DNA of 5,941 nucleotides from Hydrogenophaga sp. (GTDB lineage: Bacteria; Pseudomonadota; Gammaproteobacteria; Burkholderiales; Burkholderiaceae_C). The position numbers and the translations under genes were made by a program. The stretch is from NCBI GenBank assembly GCA_020047875.1, contig JAIFNE010000073.1:1-5941 (forward strand), written 5' to 3'. Below are positions 1 to 5,357 of this stretch, in pieces. Below the pieces are notes generated by a model. It did no database searches and had not been told where the DNA came from. It saw nothing but the letters and a program-made list of their open reading frames with translations. The first letter of the stretch is position 1, and every line of letters begins with the position of its first letter.

Positions 1-2
1 AC

Positions 3-998
3 CAGCTCGACGCGGTGATCACCGAAGCCTGGCTCGCTGGCGGCACCTCGCCCGAGCCGGTGCCGGCCGAGGTGGCGGCGCTGCAGCCGCAACTGGCCTT
101 CCTGCTGCGGTTGGCCAACCACCTCAAGGCGCAGCGCATGGTGGTGCGCGGCAAGCCGGAAATGAACAACCGGCCCGACTACAGCTTTCGCCTGCAGGCG
201 GTGGCGGGTGACGAGCCCGACGGCAGTGAGACGGTGGTGATCACCACCCGCCAGCGCGGCGCACCGCTGGACATGATCGTGGCCGAGGCCATGATCCTGG
301 CCAACAGCACCTGGGGCCAATGGCTGGCTGCCTGCGGCGTGCCGGGCATCTACCGCAGCCAGGCCAGCCTGGCGCCTGGCGTCAAGGTGCGCATGGGCAC
401 CAAGGCGCAGCCCCATGCGGGCATTGGCGTACCGGCCTACGCTTGGAGCACCTCGCCGCTGCGGCGCTATGTGGACCTGGTGAACCAGTGGCAGATCATT
501 GCCTGTGTGCGCCACGGCAAGACCGCTGCCCTGGCCGCACCGTTCAAACCCAAAGATGCCAACCTGTTCGCCGTGGTCAGCAGCTTCGACGCGGCCTACA
601 GCGCCTACAACGGCTTTCAGAACGGCATGGAGCGCTACTGGACGCTCAAACACCTGGAGCAGGCCGGCATCACCGAACTCACCGCCACCCTGTTCAAGGA
701 CAACCTGGTGCGTGCCGACACGCTACCGCTGGTGCTGCCGGTGCTGGGCACCGACGGCCTGCCGCGCGGCGCGCACGTGCGGGTGCGGCTGGGCGCGATC
801 GACGACATCACGCTGGAGGTGTCGGGCACCGTGATCGAACGCCTGGACGGCCCGGTGGCGGACAGCGAGTCAGACGAGGGTGACGACGAAGGCGATGGCG
901 ACCTTCTGGCCAGCCCGCTGGCGCTGGCGATCGATCTCGATGACAGCGCCAGCGAGCCGTCTGCCGCGCCCGCCGCGCAGCCTGTCGGCGAAGGCTGA
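3..998 (+). CDS. RNB-domain ribonuclease (RNase II/R family), 3' part
   Basis: About 331 residues are visible and the frame is open to the window edge, so the N-terminus and the metal-binding aspartates of the RNB active site lie outside. RNB enzymes are processive 3'-to-5' exoribonucleases that degrade RNA in the cytoplasm. The visible part has the family block ending in EAMILAN (about 268-303) and the TSPLRRYVDL motif (450-479), which matches the TSPIRRYxDL motif of RNase II/R. A beta-rich segment follows (about 690-850, with GAHVRVRLGAIDD), in the place of an S1/OB-fold RNA-binding domain. The protein ends in an acidic tail rich in Asp, Glu and Ser (about 855-905) and then an Ala/Pro-rich end. 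The stop is TGA 996-998. It is a divergent RNB protein rather than clear rnb or rnr, so I give no symbol. Family is secure; exact substrate is not. Confidence 0.9.
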   Translation, partial: QLDAVITEAWLAGGTSPEPVPAEVAALQPQLAFLLRLANHLKAQRMVVRGKPEMNNRPDYSFRLQAVAGDEPDGSETVVITTRQRGAPLDMIVAEAMILANSTWGQWLAACGVPGIYRSQASLAPGVKVRMGTKAQPHAGIGVPAYAWSTSPLRRYVDLVNQWQIIACVRHGKTAALAAPFKPKDANLFAVVSSFDAAYSAYNGFQNGMERYWTLKHLEQAGITELTATLFKDNLVRADTLPLVLPVLGTDGLPRGAHVRVRLGAIDDITLEVSGTVIERLDGPVADSESDEGDDEGDGDLLASPLALAIDLDDSASEPSAAPAAQPVGEG

Positions 999-1062
999 TC
1001 CTGGTGTGGGGCTCGACGCCATCTGGAACATAAAACCGCGTCTTCTGGGCCATGGCCGCGTT

Positions 1063-1102
1063 GCAAATCCGCGCGATACCGAAAGGTATCGCTGTGGTTT
1101 GC
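1063..1102 (+). other. Hairpin with GAAA tetraloop
   Basis: A perfect 8-base-pair stem, GCGATACC (1073-1080) with GGTATCGC (1085-1092), closes a GAAA loop (1081-1084), a typical GNRA tetraloop closed by C-G. Beyond a symmetric 3x3 internal loop, GCAAATC (1063-1069) pairs with GGTTTGC (1096-1102), including one G-U pair. No T-run follows on either strand, so it is not a standard intrinsic terminator. It could be a processing or stability element at the 3' end of the RNB mRNA, or part of the leader of the next gene. The fold is clear; the role is unknown. Confidence 0.55.
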
Positions 1103-1178
1103 GCCTTGCCCTGACCCAGAATCCATCGGTTTTATTGGTTCCATCCAGCGCCGCACACCACACTGGCCGGGTCAAACG

Positions 1179-1184
1179 GATAAT
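1179..1184 (+). promoter_or_regulatory. Possible -10 box (GATAAT) for the TonB-family gene
   Basis: GATAAT matches the sigma-70 -10 consensus at five of six positions. It ends six bases before GTG 1191, so transcription would start at or next to the start codon and the mRNA would be nearly leaderless. No ribosome-binding site precedes the GTG, which fits. The region 16-19 bases upstream has no recognisable -35 box, so this remains a weak call. Confidence 0.25.
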
Positions 1185-1190
1185 CGTCGC

Positions 1191-2057
1191 GTGAAGTCCG
1201 TACTTGTTCACCTCAAGGCGCTGAGCACGCTGCAGCTGGCGCTGGGTATCTCCCTGGCGCTGCACGCCGCCCTGCTCACGGTGCGTTTCGTGAACCCGGA
1301 GGGCTTCAACCGGGTGTTTCAGGACACGCCGCTGGAGGTGATTCTGGTCAACGCCAGAAGCAACGAGCGGCCCGACAACGCCACCGCGATCGCCCAGGCC
1401 TCGCTGGCCGGTGGCGGCGATGCGGTCAAAGGCCGCGCCACCTCTCCGCTGCCGCCCAACGCGGTGGCGCGCATCGGTGACACCACCGAGGAAGACGAGC
1501 AGCAGATTGATGCCCTGAGGGAACAGCAGAATCTGCTGCTCGCCCAGGTGCGCCAGCAGCTCGCCAGCATGCCACCGCAGGAACTGGAAGCGGTGAACCC
1601 GAGCCAGCAGTCGGTGGAGCGCGAGGCGCGCCGGCGGGCGCTGGTAAAGATCCTGGCCGAGATCGAGAAACGCATCAACGAAGAAAACGCGCGACCCAAA
1701 AAGCGCTACATCAGCCCGGCCACGCGCGAAGCGGTCTACGCGATCTACTACGACGACCTGCGCCGCAGGATCGAGGAGCGCGGCACCAGCAACTTCCCCG
1801 AGGCCGGCGGGCGCAAGCTTTACGGCGAGCTCACCATGGTCATCACCGTGAATTTTTCGGGTGAGGTGCTGCAAACCGAGGTGGTGCAGTCGTCGGGCCA
1901 GCCGGTGCTGGACCGCCGCGCACAGGCCATCGTGGCCGGCATGAACTACGGCCGCTTCAGCGACGCGATGCGCCGCGAGGCAGACCAGATCGTGGTGGTC
2001 TCCCGCTTTCGCTTCACCCGCGACGCCACGCTGCGAACCCAGATGTCCAGCCAATGA
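1191..2057 (+). CDS. TonB-family envelope protein
   Basis: This is a 288-residue inner-membrane-anchored periplasmic protein. One hydrophobic segment (about residues 13-34) contains S-L-A-L-H (21-25), the Ser-x3-His spacing found in the TonB membrane helix that contacts ExbB/ExbD. The middle (about 95-170) is highly charged and probably a coiled coil, not the Pro-Glu/Pro-Lys spacer of classical TonB. The C-terminal part (about 175-285, with NFPEAGG, ELTMVITVNFSGEV and SSGQPVLDRRA) resembles a TonB C-terminal domain, which in TonB contacts outer-membrane transporters. No exbB or exbD is adjacent, so the role may be TonB-like or structural. I chose GTG 1191 because it keeps the membrane segment near the N-terminus; it has no clear ribosome-binding site. 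The stop overlaps the mtgA start by four bases (ATGA), suggesting translational coupling. Confidence 0.8.
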   Translation: MKSVLVHLKALSTLQLALGISLALHAALLTVRFVNPEGFNRVFQDTPLEVILVNARSNERPDNATAIAQASLAGGGDAVKGRATSPLPPNAVARIGDTTEEDEQQIDALREQQNLLLAQVRQQLASMPPQELEAVNPSQQSVEREARRRALVKILAEIEKRINEENARPKKRYISPATREAVYAIYYDDLRRRIEERGTSNFPEAGGRKLYGELTMVITVNFSGEVLQTEVVQSSGQPVLDRRAQAIVAGMNYGRFSDAMRREADQIVVVSRFRFTRDATLRTQMSSQ

Positions 2058-2807
2058 GAGCCTTTGGTCGCTGGTTGCTCTGGATGCTGTTCGCCGGTCT
2101 GGCGCTGCAGGTGTTTTTTGTCGGTCGCATCGCGCTGATGGCGGTGGTCGATCCGCAGAGCACCGCCTTCATGCGCTCGGAAGCCTGGCGCATCGCAGGC
2201 CAAAGCCTGAGTACCGACAAGCCGTGGCGCTGGTCGGCCCAGTGGGTCGACTACGACCAGATCAGCCCCCACCTCAAGCGCGCGGTGATGGCCTCGGAAG
2301 ACGCGGGCTTCACCGAGCACGGCGGGGTGGACTGGGAGGCGATCGAATCGGCCTGGCAAAAGAACGAGCGGCGCCAGGCGCAGGCTGAAAAGCGCGCCGA
2401 ACAGATCGAGCGCCGGCTGGCCCGCAAGCCCGAAGCGGTCGAGGCCGCGGTGAAGGCGATCAAGCCACCGAAGATCGTGGGCGGCTCCACCATCACGCAG
2501 CAGCTGGCCAAGAACCTGCTGCTGTCGGGGGAGCGCAACCTGTTGCGCAAGGGGCAGGAACTTGTGCTCGCCCTCACGCTGGAAGCCCTGCTGTCCAAGC
2601 AGCGGATTCTGGAGATTTACCTCAACAGCGTGGAATGGGGCGAAGGCGTCTTTGGCGCCGAGGCGGCGGCCCAGCGCTACTTCAACAAGCCCGCCGCCCG
2701 GCTCACCGCGCAGGAGGCAGTTCTTCGAGACGCGCCAAGGCTCGGCCTACCTGGCCCGCCGCACCAGCACCATCGTGGCGCGCATGGGGTCGGTGCAGAT
2801 TCCATGA
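2054..2807 (+). pseudogene. mtgA: Monofunctional peptidoglycan glycosyltransferase MtgA, frameshifted
   Basis: MtgA polymerises lipid II into glycan strands at the periplasmic face of the inner membrane (family GT51). From ATG 2054, residues 1-222 read normally: an N-terminal membrane anchor (about 7-31); the catalytic block SEDAGFTEHGGVDW with Glu82; a charged coiled-coil insert (about 102-140); GGSTITQQLAKNL (143-155); RKGQEL with Glu169; and the motif LEIYLNSVEWGEGVFGAEAA (186-205). After Ala222 (codon 2717-2719) the frame breaks. The native C-terminus (28 residues, FFETRQGS to VQIP, stop 2805-2807) continues in the next frame from 2721. The usual link between these blocks, a conserved stretch of the type ARLAxMLPxPxR, is absent, so a deletion of about 32-38 bases (length 3n+2) is likely. 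As it stands, translation runs out of frame through the repeat to TGA 2924-2926, giving 290 residues. The product is probably impaired unless this is a sequencing or assembly error. Confidence 0.85.
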
Positions 2808-2890
2808 CCCCCCTGCGTCGCTTCGCGCCTTCCCCCCTGAAAGGGGGGACGACACCTGTGGCCGGGCCAAGCCCGTTCCACGGTGTCCCT
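2805..2890 (+). repeat. Structured intergenic repeat, copy 1
   Basis: This element starts at the native mtgA stop codon (TGA 2805-2807). Its first part has a perfect 6-base-pair hairpin, CCCCCC (2832-2837) and GGGGGG (2843-2848), with loop TGAAA. The second part folds into a long stem. The outer arm 2847-2856 pairs with 2882-2889, with a two-base AC bulge at 2849-2850. GTGG (2858-2861) pairs with CCAC (2878-2881), and CGGGC (2863-2867) with GCCCG (2871-2875), loop CAA. A copy in the same orientation lies at 5041-5119; the 44-base cores match at 37 positions. No T-run follows. It resembles the dispersed C-rich/G-rich palindromic repeats I associate with Comamonadaceae genomes (from memory). 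Such elements may act as mRNA 3'-end stabilisers, terminators, or non-autonomous mobile palindromes. Confidence 0.75.
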
Positions 2891-2922
2891 GGGCCGAGAC
2901 ACTGCGTTGGCAGTCGTTTGAG

Positions 2923-3525
2923 ATGAGCTTGCGCGCCCAGGCAATGAGCCTGTTTTTGCTGGGCCTGGTGCGTCTGCTCACCGGCGCGCAGGCGCGCTGG
3001 TATGGCTGCCCACCCAAGGCCGAGCAGCGCATTTACTTCGCCAACCACCAGAGCCATGCCGACCTGGTACTGATGTGGGCGGCACTGCCGCAAGAGCTGC
3101 GCAGCATCACGCGCCCGATCGCCGCGCGGGACTATTGGACCGCCTCACCGTTCAAGCGCTGGATCACCACCGAGGTGTTTAACGCGGTGTATGTGGAGCG
3201 CGAGCGCAAGGGGGATGAAGATCCCCTGCAACCCCTGATGGACGCGCTGGAGAGTGGCGACTCCCTGATCATGTTCCCTGAAGGCACGCGCGGCTTCACC
3301 GAAGATCCGCAGCCCTTCAAGTCGGGCCTGTACAACCTGGCGCAGCGGTTCCCGACCGTGGTGCTGGTACCGGCCTGGATCCACAACGTGCAGCGCGTCA
3401 TGCCCAAGGGCGAGGTGGTGCCGGTGCCAGTGTTGTGTTCGGTGACCTTTGGCGCGCCCCTGCAACTGGCCGCCGGCGAGTCGCGCGCCGATTTTCTGAC
3501 GCGGGCACGCGCCGCCGTGATGGCT
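2923..3525 (+). CDS. PlsC-like 1-acylglycerol-3-phosphate acyltransferase, own stop codon missing
   Basis: This family transfers an acyl chain to lysophosphatidic acid or a related lysolipid at the inner membrane, making phosphatidic acid for phospholipids. From ATG 2923 the protein has a hydrophobic N-terminus (about 8-21), the catalytic HX4D motif (His42 to Asp47 in NHQSHAD), the substrate-binding motif FPEGTRG (118-124), and VPAWIHN (149-155), which corresponds to the downstream conserved block of the family. The recognisable protein ends near RARAAVMA (about residue 201), a normal length for this subfamily. No stop follows: the frame stays open through the wrong frame of the CdsA-like gene and into ruvC, ending at 5043. 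The start has no strong ribosome-binding site; ATG 2944 is an in-frame alternative. The family is secure. The 3' boundary given is where family-like sequence ends, not a stop codon. Confidence 0.8.
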
Positions 3526-4498
3526 GGCTTCCTTCCTGAACAACCTCACCCCGGAACAACAGGTCGGCCTGCTGTTCGTGCTGGTGTTCGGCCTGCTGGC
3601 CCTGGCCACGGTGGCCGGCATCCTGGCTTCGCTCCAGGAAAGCCGAGGCAGCGCCACCGAACCGAGCGCGCGAGCGCAGCGGCTGGACGACCTGCAGACC
3701 TTGCTGCGCACCGCCTGGCTGATGGCGCTGGTGTTCTGGGTGGGCTGGGCCGCGGGCGACGGTGTGGCCACCGCCCTGTTTGGTTTTGTGTCGTTCCTGA
3801 TCCTGCGCGAGTTCATCAGCCTGTCGCCCACGCGCCGCGGCGACCACCGCAGCCTGGTGCTGGCGTTTTTTGTCGTGCTGCCACTTCAGTACACCCTGGT
3901 CTGGACGCGTCAATTCGACCTGTTCACTGTCTTTGTGCCGGTCTACGTGTTTCTCGCCGTCGCCGCAGTCAGCGCCCTGGCTGGCGACACCGAGCGTTTT
4001 CTGGAGCGAAACGCCAAGCTGCAGTGGGGGATCATGGTTTGCGTGTATGGCATGAGTCATGTGCCTGCCCTGCTGATGCTGGACTTCCCCGGTTTCAGCG
4101 GCAAGACGGCCTTTCTGGTGTTCTTCCTGGTGCTGGTGGTCCAGACCTGCATGCTGGTGCAGCACCTGAGCGCGCGCGGTCTTGCCCAGCCCGAGCCGGG
4201 ATTTCACTGGCGAAGCTGGAGCGCTGGTCTGCTGGCGGGCGGGCTGGTGGGCACCGTTCTCTCGGCCCTCACGCCGTTCAGCGTACCGATTGCGGTGGCC
4301 ATGGCGCTGGTGGCCTGTGTGGCCGGCATGCTCGGCCACCTTGTGATGAAAGCCATCAAGCGAGACCGGGGCGTGACCCACTGGGGGTCTGCCGGCCGCT
4401 CGGTCACCGGCGCCAGCGGCATGCTCGACCGGGTCGACGCGCTCTGTTTTGCCGCGCCGGTGTTCTTCCACTCGGTGCGCTGGACCTTCGACCGATGA
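3524..4498 (+). CDS. CdsA-like phosphatidate cytidylyltransferase family protein, start codon disrupted
   Basis: CdsA enzymes make CDP-diacylglycerol from phosphatidic acid and CTP in the inner membrane. This protein is strongly hydrophobic, with about eight predicted membrane helices. It ends with a match to the family signature: IKRDRGVTHWG, then SGMLDRVDALCFAAPVFFH (about 4352-4470). Family-like sequence (FLNNLTPEQQVGLLF) begins at about 3533, but this frame has a stop at 3518-3520 and no ATG, GTG or TTG until GTG 3578, which falls inside the first helix. Position 3524 (CTG) is therefore nominal. A tandem TTCC at 3529-3536 just downstream of ATG 3520 suggests a 4-base duplication: with one TTCC, ATG 3520 would read directly into this frame. 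The usual KD and GHGG elements of the signature read TH and GASG here. Pairing with an acyltransferase fits consecutive steps of phospholipid synthesis. The stop overlaps the ruvC start (ATGA). Confidence 0.75.
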   Translation: MASFLNNLTPEQQVGLLFVLVFGLLALATVAGILASLQESRGSATEPSARAQRLDDLQTLLRTAWLMALVFWVGWAAGDGVATALFGFVSFLILREFISLSPTRRGDHRSLVLAFFVVLPLQYTLVWTRQFDLFTVFVPVYVFLAVAAVSALAGDTERFLERNAKLQWGIMVCVYGMSHVPALLMLDFPGFSGKTAFLVFFLVLVVQTCMLVQHLSARGLAQPEPGFHWRSWSAGLLAGGLVGTVLSALTPFSVPIAVAMALVACVAGMLGHLVMKAIKRDRGVTHWGSAGRSVTGASGMLDRVDALCFAAPVFFHSVRWTFDR

Positions 4499-5043
4499 GA
4501 ATTCTGGGTATCGACCCTGGCCTGCAGTGCACCGGCTTTGGCGTCGTGGACACCGAGGGCCCCGAGTTGCACTACGTGGCCAGCGGCACCATTCGGACCA
4601 GCCCGAAAGATGGCGCGCTGCTGCCCGCGCGGTTGCGCATTCTGTTTGACGGCATCAACGAGGTGGTGGCGCGCTACCAGCCGGCGGTGGCGGCCTGCGA
4701 GATCGTGTTTGTCAACGTCAACCCGCAGGCCACGCTGTTGCTGGGCCAAGCGCGCGGCGCCTGTCTGACCGCGCTGGTGTCCAACGACCTGACGGTGGCC
4801 GAGTACACCGCGCTGCAGCTCAAGAAAGCGGTGGTCGGCCATGGCCGCGCCGACAAGGCGCAGGTGCAAGAGATGGTGCGACGCCTGCTCAAGCTGCCCG
4901 GCCTGCCCGGCAAAGACGCCGCCGATGCCCTGGGGCTGTGCATCACCCACGCCCAGGTGAGCCGCACCGTGGCCGCGATCAACAAGGTGTCGGCGCTGCA
5001 GGCCCGCACCCACGCAGCCTACAAGGGCGGTCGAAATTATTGA
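4495..5043 (+). CDS. ruvC: Crossover junction endodeoxyribonuclease RuvC
   Basis: RuvC is a dimeric, Mg-dependent endonuclease that resolves Holliday junctions by symmetric nicking during recombinational repair, working with the RuvAB branch-migration motor. The 182-residue protein is complete. It starts with RILGIDPGLQCTGFGVV (Asp7), has EIVFVNVNPQATLLLGQARG (Glu69), KKAVVGHGRADKAQVQEMV (111-129), and KDAADALGLCITH (Asp141 and Asp144). These supply the four acidic active-site residues expected of the family. ATG 4495 gives the canonical N-terminus and overlaps the upstream stop by four bases; there is no independent ribosome-binding site, so translational coupling is likely. RuvA and ruvB are not next to it: a repeat and convergent genes follow. 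The acyltransferase reading frame also enters ruvC in frame without a stop, a consequence of the upstream lesion. Confidence 0.97.
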   Translation: MRILGIDPGLQCTGFGVVDTEGPELHYVASGTIRTSPKDGALLPARLRILFDGINEVVARYQPAVAACEIVFVNVNPQATLLLGQARGACLTALVSNDLTVAEYTALQLKKAVVGHGRADKAQVQEMVRRLLKLPGLPGKDAADALGLCITHAQVSRTVAAINKVSALQARTHAAYKGGRNY

Positions 5044-5119
5044 CTCCCCGCGCCGCCTTCGGCGTCACCCCCATGGGACAACATCTGTGGCCCGGCAAAG
5101 CCGGTTCCACGATGTTCCC
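5041..5119 (+). repeat. Structured intergenic repeat, copy 2
   Basis: This copy begins at the ruvC stop codon (TGA 5041-5043), in the same orientation as the copy at 2805-2890. A 5-base-pair hairpin, CGCCG (5051-5055) and CGGCG (5060-5064), comes first. The main stem pairs 5075-5085 with 5111-5119, with the same two-base AC bulge (5078-5079) as copy 1. GTGG (5087-5090) pairs with CCAC (5107-5110), and CCGGC (5092-5096) with GCCGG (5100-5104), loop AAA. It lies between convergent genes (ruvC and the small membrane-protein gene), where a strong hairpin could limit transcription from either side, although no T-run accompanies it. Similarity to copy 1 may extend a little further, to about 5132. 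Confidence 0.75.
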
Positions 5120-5159
5120 GATGCAGACATCACGACGGCGACACACCAACTCGACGCAG

Positions 5160-5336
5160 CTACAGCAAGCGCTCCAGGATCAGCACCCCGAAGAAACCGA
5201 GCGCGGCGATCACCGTCCATTTCAGCGCGACCAAGCCCCAGCGCTTGTAACGCGCCTGCCCGGTGCCGATGTAGAGCGCGAAGCACACGCCAGCGGCCAG
5301 CAACAGAAAGAAGATCGCGAAGCGGAACAGCAGCAT
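5160..5336 (-). CDS. Small two-helix membrane protein downstream of lpxC
   Basis: On the minus strand, ATG 5334-5336 opens a 58-residue protein ending at TAG (5160-5162). It starts MLLFRFAIFFLLLAAGVCFA and has two hydrophobic segments (about residues 3-23 and 36-54) joined by a short basic loop (GTGQARYKRW), typical of a small membrane hairpin protein. The start lies 21 bases after the lpxC stop on the same strand, so it is probably co-transcribed with lpxC. There is only a weak purine-rich GAAG about 11 bases before the ATG. The alternation of hydrophobic and charged residues and the tight placement support a real gene, but I do not recognise the family. A role near lipid A synthesis or division is suggested only by position. 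Confidence 0.7.
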   Translation of the reverse strand: MLLFRFAIFFLLLAAGVCFALYIGTGQARYKRWGLVALKWTVIAALGFFGVLILERLL

Positions 5337-5357
5337 GGCCAGGGGTTCTTCAGCGTT

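Larger units (their letters stand above)
999..1190. other. Intergenic region before the TonB-family gene
   Basis: These 192 bases between the RNB gene and the TonB-family gene show no convincing gene. They hold the hairpin listed separately (1063-1102) and two weak promoter-like signals. One is TTGCCC (1106-1111) and TTTTAT (1130-1135) with an 18-base spacer, four of six matches to consensus in each box. The other is GATAAT (1179-1184), five of six matches to a -10 box, with no matching -35 box. There is no Shine-Dalgarno-like sequence just before GTG 1191. A promoter for the downstream cluster probably lies here, but its position is uncertain. Confidence 0.4.

Noticed and set aside
320..883. 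Alternative plus-strand frame inside the RNB gene
   Set aside because: It is an out-of-frame shadow of a gene with a clear RNB motif.
1063..1102. Intrinsic terminator for the RNB gene
   Set aside because: The hairpin is good but no T-run follows on either strand.
870..2054. Long minus-strand open frame (394 residues) opposite the TonB-family gene
   Set aside because: It is antisense to a gene with clear domain features, its translation is rich in His, Arg and Gly with no recognisable motif, and stops are rare in GC-rich DNA.
3516..3540. Programmed ribosomal frameshift at the acyltransferase/CdsA junction
   Set aside because: There is no recognisable slippery heptamer or downstream stimulator, and joining two separate enzymes this way has no family precedent that I know of. 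A small duplication or deletion is simpler.
3398..4471. Minus-strand open frame (357 residues) opposite the CdsA-like gene
   Set aside because: Its His/Gln-rich, low-complexity composition is typical of the antisense of a hydrophobic protein gene, and there is no family motif.
4204..5013. Minus-strand open frame (269 residues) opposite the CdsA-like gene and ruvC
   Set aside because: It spans two well-supported plus-strand genes and reads as antisense low-complexity sequence.
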